Assembly (NCBI GenBank): GCA_945928865.1
Contig: CAMENZ010000002.1
Span: 62,001 to 126,000 of the forward strand
DNA from: an uncultured Clostridia bacterium
GTDB lineage: Bacteria; Bacillota; Clostridia; Peptostreptococcales; Anaerovoracaceae
Direction: 5' to 3'
DNA: 64,000 nucleotides
Below are positions 32,909-42,135 of the stretch, piece by piece. A program made the translations under genes and the position numbers. The notes below the pieces were generated by a model. It was given only the letters and a program-made list of their open reading frames with translations. It had not been told where the DNA came from and searched no databases. How positions within the stretch are numbered: the first letter of the stretch is position 1; each line of letters opens with the position of its first letter.

Positions 32909-34936
32909 TTACCAAACCTTAAGTCTGTCTTCCGGCTTTACATACATGCCGTCACCTTCTTTAACATTGAAAACCTTATAAAATTCATCTGTAAGGTTTA
33001 CAATATTATTTACTCTAAACTTGTCAGGTGGATGGACATCTATTAAATTAGAAATCAAAGCCTCCTCAGTGTTTACCGAACGCCACACCGCAGCATAGCT
33101 TTCAAACAATTTCTTAGTATCCATATTTTTTTGTTTAGCTATATCAAGAGCAACTGTCATTCCGCCTAAATCTGCCATAATTTCTCCTGTAGAAATTTTA
33201 CCGTTCACATTATGACCTTTCACCACTTCAAGAGCTGAATAAATTTCTGCGGCTTTCTTTGCCTTTTCTTTAAACTTTTTCAGATCTTCTTTAGTCCACC
33301 AATTCTTAACATTACCGTTTTCATCAAACTTTGCTCCTGTAATATCAAAAGCATGAGAAATTTCGTGACCTATTACAGTTCCTATCCCGCCTAAGTTTTC
33401 TACATCGCTTCTATCTGTAGAATAAAAAGGTGCTTGTAAAATAGCTGCCGTAAAGGTAATATCGTTTGACAAAGGATTGTATGCAGCATTTACTGCATGC
33501 GCCGGCATACTCCAAGTTTTTTTATCAGGAGCTTTTGAAAGTTTATCGAAAGTTTCCTTTGTATTTCTCATATTCATTGATTCAACAGCATCTACGAGAT
33601 TGCCACCTTCTGCATAAGTTTTAACTGATGTAGAAGAAAAATCAGGCCACTGATCCGGATATCCTATTTTTAAATCCATGGTTTCTAATTTCTTAAGCGC
33701 CTTTTCTCTAGTAGAATTGCTTATCCAATCAACTTCTCCCAATCTTCTCTTATAATTAGCTATAACTTCCTCAGCCATTTCTAAAACTTTCTTTTTAGTT
33801 TCAGGTGAGAAATTTTTTTCTACATAAAGTTTACTCAATCCATCTGTATACACTTTATCCGTAAGATTATAAGCCGACTCTTCATCTGTATCCTGATAAA
33901 CAACCCCATCCATAACGGCATTATATTCACTTTCCGCCTTCATTACATCTCTGGATAAAGCGTTGATATTCTTTTTTAATAAGTCTACTTCTAATAAGCT
34001 TTTAATAACTTCAACATTTTTCTTCACGAAAAGTTTGTTTAAAGTAGTCAATACTTTTGGCTGTTCTACGATTACTTTATCCTTATCAGTTACACCATTA
34101 TTTTTAAGGATTTTCTGCATCGGGAAGTTTCCTGCCAATTTCCCCAACTGCTTAAAAGTTACAGGATTATAAGTCTTGTCAAAATTCATCTGTTGACCCT
34201 GTTCTAAGGATGCTTCAACAATTTTCTTTTCAAAATTATAAATCTCCTTAGCTCTCTTAGCAGCTAAATCTTTATCATACCCTAAGATAGATAATAATTT
34301 TTTAGTGTAATTCAGATATGCCTTTCTTGCTTTTTTAGAAAAGTTATCCTTGCCGGAATAATAGCTTTTTTCTATGCCGACTTTAGAACCCATAATATAA
34401 ATTGCATTCTTAGTTGTATTTTTCATATCTTTATCAACTATGAAATCAACTAACTGTCCATAGCCTTTATTAAAGTTTGCTGTTATGTAGTTAGAAACTC
34501 CCTTTACAGATTTAATATTTTTGATTTTGTCTAAATTAGCTTGTATAGGTTTTAATCCCAACTCGTCTCTTTTAGAAAAATCTACTGCCATATTGTAAAA
34601 ATCTACGATCTTTTTTTCAATACTTCCATCTTTTAAATTTTTATAATCAGCATTCAGTTCTTTAATACTTTTGCTGATTACATCTTGAGTTTTCTTAGCT
34701 AATAGATCAAAATTCCCATAACTGTTTTCCCCTTCAGGAATTTTAGTCTTTGTCAGAAACTCATAATTCATATGAGTATAAAAGTCATCTTTAATTTCAG
34801 GTTTTGACTTTATTGTCTGAGCTTCATAAGAAACTGTTCCCTCATTTTTTACAGAGGGTTTTTCGCCTTGAGCATAAGCCGACACAGCCATACTCGCTAC
34901 GAGAAGCATTGCTAAAACAATCTTTCTTTTTCTCAT
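32909..34936 (-). CDS. Secreted M13 family zinc metallopeptidase
   Basis: 675 residues from the ATG at 34936 (AAGGAG 10 nt upstream), close to the usual M13 length. Signal peptide about 1-22 (MRKRKIVLAMLLVASMAVSA). The neprilysin-like zinc site is intact: VIGHEISHAFD (HExxH) and GEIMADLGG (third ligand Glu and ExxxD). VNAAYNP, the substrate-binding NAxY, and the C-terminal RVNNIVNLTDEFYKVF are also present. It should cleave short peptides outside the cell. No membrane anchor or sorting signal. Relatives in lactic acid bacteria (PepO) are intracellular, so export is notable. Confidence 0.92.
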   Translation of the reverse strand: MRKRKIVLAMLLVASMAVSAYAQGEKPSVKNEGTVSYEAQTIKSKPEIKDDFYTHMNYEFLTKTKIPEGENSYGNFDLLAKKTQDVISKSIKELNADYKNLKDGSIEKKIVDFYNMAVDFSKRDELGLKPIQANLDKIKNIKSVKGVSNYITANFNKGYGQLVDFIVDKDMKNTTKNAIYIMGSKVGIEKSYYSGKDNFSKKARKAYLNYTKKLLSILGYDKDLAAKRAKEIYNFEKKIVEASLEQGQQMNFDKTYNPVTFKQLGKLAGNFPMQKILKNNGVTDKDKVIVEQPKVLTTLNKLFVKKNVEVIKSLLEVDLLKKNINALSRDVMKAESEYNAVMDGVVYQDTDEESAYNLTDKVYTDGLSKLYVEKNFSPETKKKVLEMAEEVIANYKRRLGEVDWISNSTREKALKKLETMDLKIGYPDQWPDFSSTSVKTYAEGGNLVDAVESMNMRNTKETFDKLSKAPDKKTWSMPAHAVNAAYNPLSNDITFTAAILQAPFYSTDRSDVENLGGIGTVIGHEISHAFDITGAKFDENGNVKNWWTKEDLKKFKEKAKKAAEIYSALEVVKGHNVNGKISTGEIMADLGGMTVALDIAKQKNMDTKKLFESYAAVWRSVNTEEALISNLIDVHPPDKFRVNNIVNLTDEFYKVFNVKEGDGMYVKPEDRLKVW

Positions 34937-35121
34937 AATCAAAATACTCCTTTTTATTTTTTTAACATTCCGCTCAATATTATAACCTAATTGGCAAGTC
35001 AATATGTGAAATTGGAATGAATTATTATACATCAACAATTCACTTTAAATTCACAGATATTCAAAATATCCATATAAAATATTAAACGCTGTCAACTTAA
35101 AAACCAAACTTATAGAAAACT

Positions 35122-36159
35122 TTACTTATTATAAGCCTCTTCGTCTTCTTTTCTATTCTGCTTAACGATTTCTAATTTCTTAATGTATTTTTCTTCATTA
35201 GCAGCATCACCTATAGACTTATAGGCTTTTTTTAACTCCTCCATAACCTCTTCATTGCTAGGCGAATATTGTAGAGCAGTCTTAAAACATACTATAGCTT
35301 CTTCTAAATTTTCCACTCCTTTATAGGCAATTCCTAAATAATACCATAGAGGCCACCAGTTACTAAATGCTCCTTCCCTATATTGTTCCAAAATCTTTAT
35401 GCCTTCATCAAACCTGTTGGAAAGCACCAGATTGTAACCCTCTTCTATTACTATAGGTTCTTTCAACTGATTTAATCTTTCAACTATTTCTTTTTTAGTT
35501 TCTTCAATTTCCCCTGAAACAACTCCTGTAAGCTCAGATTTTGAGCCAAATTCTTCTAAAAGCGTAAGATATGTCTCCCATGTAATCTTTGCTTTAATAT
35601 AAAGCCCCATATTCAAATATGCATAACCTAAAAAATAAAAGGCTTCCTTTAATTTAGGATTTTTAAGAGTGGTAATTTCAAAGGCTTCCAAAGCTTCCGC
35701 CTTAAATCTTCCGACAAATTCCTCACCTTCGCCTACTTCGTAAGCATCTTTACAAGCCCTGCCATAACAATAATAAGCATTGGCGTTATCAGGGTCTATT
35801 AGCATAGCAGCTCTGAACTGAATACAAGCATAGTCATAATCATTCTTCTGTGCTCCATCTACTCCATCTGCAATTAAAGCATCGGCAAATTTTTTATCAA
35901 AATTATGGAGAATATAGTTGACATAGTTATCCCTATATTCAAATTCAGGATCACAGCCGATTACAAATGCCATATTCTTTGCAATAGCTAATACTGTAAT
36001 GTTATTTAACTCTGTTTTCCTTATGGGAACAGGTACTTCATTTAAAATCTCATAGACGCCTGCCTTTTTCAAATATGACTCTGATAATTCATCAAAAATC
36101 ATATCTTTAAGATGAGCTACTAAATATCCACCTATTCTATCTTTTTCTTTAAATTCCAT
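35122..36159 (-). CDS. TPR-repeat protein
   Basis: 345 residues, no signal peptide. Residues about 95-200 and 235-330 contain tetratricopeptide repeats (FRAAMLIDPDNANAYYCYGRA, LKEAFYFLGYAYLNMGLYIKA, WPLWYYLGIAYKGVENLEEAIVCFKTALQYSPSNEEV). The N-terminal ~85 residues are not recognised. TPRs bind protein partners; none is indicated. The start follows the radical-SAM gene end by 11 nt, so co-transcription with argS is likely. Confidence 0.82.
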   Translation of the reverse strand: MEFKEKDRIGGYLVAHLKDMIFDELSESYLKKAGVYEILNEVPVPIRKTELNNITVLAIAKNMAFVIGCDPEFEYRDNYVNYILHNFDKKFADALIADGVDGAQKNDYDYACIQFRAAMLIDPDNANAYYCYGRACKDAYEVGEGEEFVGRFKAEALEAFEITTLKNPKLKEAFYFLGYAYLNMGLYIKAKITWETYLTLLEEFGSKSELTGVVSGEIEETKKEIVERLNQLKEPIVIEEGYNLVLSNRFDEGIKILEQYREGAFSNWWPLWYYLGIAYKGVENLEEAIVCFKTALQYSPSNEEVMEELKKAYKSIGDAANEEKYIKKLEIVKQNRKEDEEAYNK

Positions 36160-36170
36160 AAATTCTCCTA

Positions 36171-37067
36171 TTAAAGTCGTCTAAATCTTTCATCTTTTAA
36201 TAAACCGGTATTTCCCATTACCTGCTTCAAAGAAGAAATCAATCTATCATTATCTTCGGGCAAGTTACCTCTTAAGGACACATAGTTTGAAGCATGATTT
36301 GACCTGAACACACAGGATTTTTTAGGCCTTGCATATTCTAAAATCAAAGCAGTCTCTTCTAATACCTTATCTGCAGGAAGCAACTTAAACCTACCGGAAT
36401 GAACATCATCAAATAATGGTGATGGAGCCTCTACCATAAGAGTTAGTAAGCTGACATAAGATGCATTCATCTCACCTATCATCTTACCCGTTTCTATAGC
36501 GTGCTCTTCCCATAGGTCAACCCCGGCTAAACCACTGATAAAGGTTACAGAAGTTTGAATGCCTACAGATTCCAATTTATTAACTGCCTCTATGAGTTGC
36601 TCTCTAGTCTCACCCTTTTCTATAAGTTTCAAAATCTTCTCACTTCCGGATTCAGCCCCTAAGTAAACCAACTTAAGTCCTGCATCTTTAAGTTCTTCTA
36701 ACTCTGCACGAGTTTTTCTAAGAACATCCGAAGCCCTGCCATAAAGACTAACTCTCTCACACTCCGGAAATTTATCACTTATATAGTTCAAAATCCGAAT
36801 AAGCTTTCCATTGGATAAACAAAGAGCATCTCCATCACAGAGGAACATTCTCTCCACTCTCTTGTAATTGTTTCTTGCCCAATCTAAATCTTCTAAGACT
36901 TCTTCGATTTTGCGAAGTCTAAATTGCTTGTCCTTAAACATATTACAAAAGGTGCATTTATTATGGGAACAGCCAATTGTAACCTGTACTAACATACTAT
37001 ATGCCTCACTTGGAGGTCTGTATATGTTGCCGATATATCTCATACTTTTTATATTTCTCCCAGACAC
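36171..37067 (-). CDS. Radical SAM protein of unknown function
   Basis: 298 residues from a GTG at 37067 immediately after the argS stop (TAG-GTG); an ATG at 37043 is an alternative start closer to the conserved MRYIGNIYRPPSEA. The cluster motif is CSHNKCTFC, C-X4-C-X2-C rather than the common C-X3-C-X2-C. FLCDGDALCL, YLGAESGSEKIL and VTFISGLAG follow the radical-SAM barrel order (COG1032-like). Such proteins bind a 4Fe-4S cluster and S-adenosylmethionine. No substrate can be inferred. Confidence 0.82.
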   Translation of the reverse strand: MSGRNIKSMRYIGNIYRPPSEAYSMLVQVTIGCSHNKCTFCNMFKDKQFRLRKIEEVLEDLDWARNNYKRVERMFLCDGDALCLSNGKLIRILNYISDKFPECERVSLYGRASDVLRKTRAELEELKDAGLKLVYLGAESGSEKILKLIEKGETREQLIEAVNKLESVGIQTSVTFISGLAGVDLWEEHAIETGKMIGEMNASYVSLLTLMVEAPSPLFDDVHSGRFKLLPADKVLEETALILEYARPKKSCVFRSNHASNYVSLRGNLPEDNDRLISSLKQVMGNTGLLKDERFRRL

Positions 37068-38783
37068 CTACATTCTTTCAGGTGTTTCCATTCCAAGAAG
37101 TCTAAGACCGTTTTTAATTGCAGTTTTAGCAGCTACAACCAAAGCAAGCTTAGCAAGCTTTTCATTTTCATCTTCAACTAATATATGCTCATCATGATAG
37201 AATTTATTGAAGGCTTGAGCAATATCTACTATGTGGCGTGTTAAAATTGACGGTTCATATCTTTCACCGGCTTCTATAATCACCTTAGGAAGAGCATATA
37301 TATCCTTAGCCAATTCGTAGGAAGCTTCTCCTGTTAAATACTTAGGATCAATTTCCACAGCATCTAATTTTGCCATAACTTCTTCTCCTGCATTTCTAAG
37401 AATAGATGCACATCTTGCATAGGTGTACTGAACATAAGGGCCTGTTTCCCCATTAAAGTCTAACACCTTATCCCACTTAAATACATAATCTTTAATTCTA
37501 TTATTGGAAAGTTCATTAAATACTACAGCACCTACACCTACCTGTCTAGCAGTTTCTTCTATATTATCTGTAGCTACTCCCTTTTCCTTAATAATCTTGC
37601 CGGTTTCTTCAATAGCACGATTAAGTACATCTTCTAAGAATACCACTCTTCCTGCACGCGTTGACATAGTTCCTTCTTCCAAACTTACAAGTCCAAATGG
37701 TACATGAACTATATCCTTAGCCCATTCATATCCCATAAGCTCAAAGATTTTCTTAAATTGCTGGAAGTGAAGATTTTGCTGTGAAGCTACTACATAAATA
37801 TTTTTATAGAAATTATAAGTTTCTTTACGATACTTCGCACAAGCTAAGTCACGAGTTATATACAAGGTAGAACCGTCAGATTTCAATATAGGTGCAGGAG
37901 TAAGTCCATAAGGCTCCAAGTCAACAATTTCTGCACCCTGTGATTCTACTAATAAATGCTTATCTCTTAATTCCTGAACTACCTGAGGCATTTTATCGGA
38001 ATAGAAAGACTCTCCTGCATAAGAATCATAGGAAATTCCTAATAAATCATATACCTTTGTAAATTCCTTAAGCGATTCATCTCTAAACCACTGCCAAAGT
38101 CTAACTTCTTCCGCCTCTCCCTGTTCTAATTTAGCAAAGGTTTCCCTTGCTTCATCATCTAAAGCCGGATTAGTTTCTACTTCTTCATGGAATCTGGTAT
38201 AATATCCTAACAAAGTTTTAATAGGTTCTCTCTTAACATCTTCTTCATTACCCCAATGACGAAAAGCTACGATCATCTTACCAAACTGAGTACCATAGTC
38301 TCCTAAGTGATTTATACGGATAACCTTATATCCCATAGCATCCCAAAGAAGATTTATTGAGTTACCGATTACAGTGGAACGAATATGTCCGATATGGAAC
38401 GGCTTTGCAATATTAGGAGAAGAGAATTCTACCACTACCGGTGTTCCATTTCCTATATTTGTCTTACCGAATTCAGTCTTTTTTTCATTCACTTCGGATA
38501 TTATGTCCTTAATAAACACTTCTCTGTTAATAAACATATTTACATAGGCATTTACCTGTTCAACTTTTTCAAATAAAGAGTTTTCCCTAATGGCATCTGC
38601 AATGTCCCTAGCAATTAAAGGCGGTGCTTTTCTAAGAGTCTTAGCTAGTTTAAAGCATGGGAAAGCATAATCGCCCATTTTGGAATCCTGCGGAATTTCC
38701 AACATACCTTCAATTTCAGTTAATTCAAGGTCAGTTAATTTTTCTTTTAATATTTTAGCAACTTCATTAGCAAAATTTATCAT
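37068..38783 (-). CDS. argS: Arginyl-tRNA synthetase
   Basis: 571 residues from the ATG at 38783 (AAGGAG 7 nt upstream). N-terminal Add-1 tRNA-recognition domain (about 1-110), then SSPNIAKPFHIGHIRS with the HIGH motif, the MSTRAG variant of KMSKS (EEGTMSTRAG), and the DALR anticodon-binding domain near the C terminus (ILRNAGEEV, HIVDIAQAFNKFYHDE). The protein ends ETPERM, as ArgRS does. The DUF523 gene stops 1 nt upstream. No T-box is visible. Confidence 0.97.
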   Translation of the reverse strand: MINFANEVAKILKEKLTDLELTEIEGMLEIPQDSKMGDYAFPCFKLAKTLRKAPPLIARDIADAIRENSLFEKVEQVNAYVNMFINREVFIKDIISEVNEKKTEFGKTNIGNGTPVVVEFSSPNIAKPFHIGHIRSTVIGNSINLLWDAMGYKVIRINHLGDYGTQFGKMIVAFRHWGNEEDVKREPIKTLLGYYTRFHEEVETNPALDDEARETFAKLEQGEAEEVRLWQWFRDESLKEFTKVYDLLGISYDSYAGESFYSDKMPQVVQELRDKHLLVESQGAEIVDLEPYGLTPAPILKSDGSTLYITRDLACAKYRKETYNFYKNIYVVASQQNLHFQQFKKIFELMGYEWAKDIVHVPFGLVSLEEGTMSTRAGRVVFLEDVLNRAIEETGKIIKEKGVATDNIEETARQVGVGAVVFNELSNNRIKDYVFKWDKVLDFNGETGPYVQYTYARCASILRNAGEEVMAKLDAVEIDPKYLTGEASYELAKDIYALPKVIIEAGERYEPSILTRHIVDIAQAFNKFYHDEHILVEDENEKLAKLALVVAAKTAIKNGLRLLGMETPERM

Positions 38784-38784
38784 A

Positions 38785-39228
38785 CTAGATCTCCTTTTTA
38801 AATTCTTCTTCTGTGATAACCTTAATATTATTATTTTTAAGCAATTCTGCAAAGATTCCATTTCCTGAAATTAATCTTCCCGAAAAACTTCCATCGTAGA
38901 TTTTACCCCATCCACATGATGGACTTTTAGCCTTCAAAATCGCACCTTCGATAGATTCACCCTCACCTTTAGATTTTTCTAAAGCCTGTTTTAGTGAAAA
39001 TAAAGCACCCTTTTGAAAATTCTCCGTTACATCTTTGCCTTCCTTATTTATAACTCTATTATCCTTTATTTCTGCCGGTATTCTGGGCGTTTCCAAACCG
39101 CCCTCTTCTTCAGGACAAAGACCTATGAATTTTCTATTTTTAAGAAAATCCACCACTTCCTGATTGAAATTATTACCGCCATTATATTTACAATTTTCAC
39201 CTAAAAGGCATTTACTCACAATATACAT
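38785..39228 (-). CDS. DUF523 family protein
   Basis: 147 residues from the ATG at 39228 with AGGGG 7 nt upstream; this start overlaps the mutS2 3' end. The family pattern is complete: SKCLLGENCKYNGGNN, LCPEEEGGL-PRIPAEI and AKSPSCGWGKIYDGSFSG. Conserved Cys residues suggest metal or cluster binding. Function unknown; in some proteins this domain is fused to a second DUF and linked to photolyase-like genes, not here. Confidence 0.9.
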   Translation of the reverse strand: MYIVSKCLLGENCKYNGGNNFNQEVVDFLKNRKFIGLCPEEEGGLETPRIPAEIKDNRVINKEGKDVTENFQKGALFSLKQALEKSKGEGESIEGAILKAKSPSCGWGKIYDGSFSGRLISGNGIFAELLKNNNIKVITEEEFKKEI

Positions 39229-39232
39229 ATAC

Positions 39233-41614
39233 TCACCCCTTAAGTTTAACGACTGTAACCCCATCGCCACCTTCATTAAATTCACCCCTTTTATGAGAGG
39301 CAACTAAATGATGAGATTTAAGCATATCTCTAAGACCTTTTTGCAAAATTCCGGCTCCCCTACCATGTACTATGGTAACTTCTTTAAGCCCTGCCAAATA
39401 GGCATCATCTAAATACTTATCTACACGATATATGGCATCCGAAAGATTTTCACCTATAACATTTATAGATATGCTGATATCCATAGCTTTTTTTCTAAAT
39501 AGACTGCCTTGTGAATATTTAGAAGTCTTAGGTCTTGCCTTTTTTCCCGGTCCTTGATTTATCAACATTAAATCTTGAACCTTTACATACATTTTTATAA
39601 CTCCTACCTGAATTTGAAGCTGACCTTCTGAATCCGGTTTAGTTAAAACTTCTCCATTTTGACCTAATGTCAAAAGCTTAACCTTGTCTCCCACCTTTAT
39701 ATCTTTAGCAGATACAGGTTTATCATTTACTTCTCTGACTAAGGTTTCTGCATACTTATTTTCTATTTCTGTTAAACGACCCTTGCCCTTAGCTAAACGA
39801 TTATTTCGTTCTCCCAAACTTTCCACTTTGCTAAGTTTCTTAAGATCTTCTTGAACTTCATTAGCTGTTTCTCTAGCTTCCTTTATAATGGCTCTAGCAT
39901 CTTCCTTAGCTTTAGAGAGAACTTCTCTTTCGTGTTTTTCTAATAATTCCAGCCTTCGCTTCATAGCCTTTTCTTCTTCTTGAAGTTTAGCCGTAATAGC
40001 TCTGGCTTCATCTCTTTCAGCTTCAGCCTTTCGTTTATCCTCTTCAATGGCAGAAATAACTTCTTCAAACTCCATATCACGATTTTCTATAAGCTGAACT
40101 GCCCTGTCTATAATAGTACCACTTAAGCCTAATTTCTTAGAAATTTCAAAGGCATTGGATTTTCCCGGAATACCTATGGATAATCTATATGTCGGACTTA
40201 AGGTTTCCACATCAAATTCCATAGATGCGTTTTCTACATTATCCGTTGAAAGAGCATATTTTTTAAGTTCATTATAGTGAGTAGTAGCAATAGTTGTAGC
40301 ACCATTTTCGGACAACTTTTCTAAAATAGCAATGGCTAAAGCTGCCCCTTCTGTTGGATCTGTACCTGCCCCTAATTCATCTAATAAAACCAGCGTCTTA
40401 GATTTTGCTTTATTCACTAAGTCCACTGTATTTTTCATGTGAGATGAAAATGTCGATAGGCTCTGCTCTATACTCTGCTCATCTCCAATATCGGCAAATA
40501 TATCTTCATAAATAGGTAATTGACTCATAGACGAAGCAGGAATATGCAACCCGCTTTGACTCATCATGCACAGCAGCCCTACAGTCTTAAGAGTAACTGT
40601 CTTACCTCCTGTATTAGGGCCTGTAATAACTAAGGTTCCATATTCATCACCTATATGAATATCTATAGGAACAACCTTCTTTTTATCTATCAAAGGATGC
40701 CTTGCCTTCCTTAATTTAAGGAATCCTTCATCATTTATTTCAGGTCTTTCCCCTGACATTTTCACAGAAAGTTTACCCTTAGCAAATATTATATCCAACT
40801 TTACCAGTAATTTTTGATTATTGATTAAAGCCTTAAAATGTTCCGCCACATTTGAAGAAAGTTCAGCTAAAATTCTTTCAATTTCAACTCTTTCTGCGAT
40901 TTCCAACTCTCTCAGGCTATTATTTAAATCTACAATCACCTGTGGTTCTATAAAAAGTGTCTGTCCGGAGCCTGACTGGTCATGAACTATACCGGCTATC
41001 TTACTTCTATGCTCTGCCTTTACAGGAACCACATATCTTCCATCCCTCATTGTAACTATGGCATCTTGGAGATAAGTTTTGTTGCTCTGAGCACCGATCA
41101 TAGAATTTAATTTAACCCGTATGGCTTCATTTTGCCTTAAAATTTCCCGCCTAATATTTTTAAGCTCGGCAGATGCCGTATCTGCCATTTCATCCTCTGA
41201 CAAAATAGACTTATCAATTCTATCACATAATTTAGGAAATACTTCTAAAAGCTCCGTCATTTCTCTAATGATAGGAATAGGCGGTACATCATTTTTAAGA
41301 AAGCCTAATATATCCTGAGTTACCCTCATATTATACAAAATCTGCAATAGCTGTCTCATTGACAGGCTTCCACCTTTTTTCGCAAAATGAAGGCTATCAT
41401 TTATATCATATAGCTGTCCTATGGGTAAATTACCTTTTTTTACTATTACATCTACCGCTTCACTAGTTTCCTTAAGTCTTTCTTCTATAAGCTCTTTATC
41501 CTTAAGAGGTAATAGCTTACCTAAGCTTTCCTTAGCCATAGGCGAGCCGGCTTGAGACTTAAGTAATTCGATTATTTTATTGTATTCTAAAAGCTTAAGT
41601 CCCCTCTGGTTCAT
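39233..41614 (-). CDS. mutS2: MutS2 (ribosome-splitting / Smr protein)
   Basis: 793 residues. Central MutS-like domains, ATPase with TGPNTGGKT (Walker A, about 335), LVLLDELGAGTDP (Walker B) and TTHYNELKKYA. A coiled-coil clamp (about 515-640) and KOW-like segment precede the C-terminal Smr domain (about 715-793). B. subtilis MutS2 (RqcU) splits collided ribosomes upstream of RqcH; older work proposed antirecombination. In the Smr domain the usual LDLRG is INVIG here, while VHGRGAG is kept. It starts 3 nt after zapA. Confidence 0.95.
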   Translation of the reverse strand: MNQRGLKLLEYNKIIELLKSQAGSPMAKESLGKLLPLKDKELIEERLKETSEAVDVIVKKGNLPIGQLYDINDSLHFAKKGGSLSMRQLLQILYNMRVTQDILGFLKNDVPPIPIIREMTELLEVFPKLCDRIDKSILSEDEMADTASAELKNIRREILRQNEAIRVKLNSMIGAQSNKTYLQDAIVTMRDGRYVVPVKAEHRSKIAGIVHDQSGSGQTLFIEPQVIVDLNNSLRELEIAERVEIERILAELSSNVAEHFKALINNQKLLVKLDIIFAKGKLSVKMSGERPEINDEGFLKLRKARHPLIDKKKVVPIDIHIGDEYGTLVITGPNTGGKTVTLKTVGLLCMMSQSGLHIPASSMSQLPIYEDIFADIGDEQSIEQSLSTFSSHMKNTVDLVNKAKSKTLVLLDELGAGTDPTEGAALAIAILEKLSENGATTIATTHYNELKKYALSTDNVENASMEFDVETLSPTYRLSIGIPGKSNAFEISKKLGLSGTIIDRAVQLIENRDMEFEEVISAIEEDKRKAEAERDEARAITAKLQEEEKAMKRRLELLEKHEREVLSKAKEDARAIIKEARETANEVQEDLKKLSKVESLGERNNRLAKGKGRLTEIENKYAETLVREVNDKPVSAKDIKVGDKVKLLTLGQNGEVLTKPDSEGQLQIQVGVIKMYVKVQDLMLINQGPGKKARPKTSKYSQGSLFRKKAMDISISINVIGENLSDAIYRVDKYLDDAYLAGLKEVTIVHGRGAGILQKGLRDMLKSHHLVASHKRGEFNEGGDGVTVVKLKG

Positions 41615-41617
41615 AAA

Positions 41618-42079
41618 TTATCTCTCCATCTTATTCAGCTTTTCTTTTAATTGAAGGTTTTCCATTTTTAATTCAAAATATGAATTTTCAAATTCAGTAC
41701 ATTTTTCTTCTAACTGACGGCATTTTTCTTCCATCTCTTTAATATCGTCATTTACCTTAGCTGTACCTTCTTTATATTGAAGGAAATTTTTCTTCACTTC
41801 CTCCCACATATCCATATAATGCTGCACATCTTTTTCCAGCTGATCTTTTTCTTCTTGAAGCTGTTCAGCTTTAGTCCTTTCTTGAAAGAACTCATCTGCA
41901 ACATTTACAGCAGCTAAGGTTGCTAAGGCTCCCGGCTGTCTGCCTATAAAGAATTTGCCTATTTTTCTAATTTTTTCATCTACATAATCTGCTATAGCCA
42001 CAATAGTTTCCGCATCTCTTTCACTGCTAACTATATAATCTTGACCGTAGATTCTAACCTTAACTTGACTGTTTTCCAT
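41618..42079 (-). CDS. zapA: ZapA, FtsZ ring-associated protein
   Basis: 153 residues. The N-terminal half has VKVRIYGQDYIVSSERDAETIVAIADYVDEKI and LAAVNVADEFF, typical of ZapA. A long coiled coil follows (about 70-150). ZapA crosslinks FtsZ filaments. It is longer than E. coli ZapA because of the extended coiled coil, as in several Firmicutes. The arrangement pheT-zapA-mutS2 is common in clostridia. Confidence 0.92.
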   Translation of the reverse strand: MENSQVKVRIYGQDYIVSSERDAETIVAIADYVDEKIRKIGKFFIGRQPGALATLAAVNVADEFFQERTKAEQLQEEKDQLEKDVQHYMDMWEEVKKNFLQYKEGTAKVNDDIKEMEEKCRQLEEKCTEFENSYFELKMENLQLKEKLNKMER

Positions 42080-42135
42080 ACTCTACCTTCTTTCTTCTAT
42101 ATAATTATTAAATACATAATATGTAAATACTTTTA

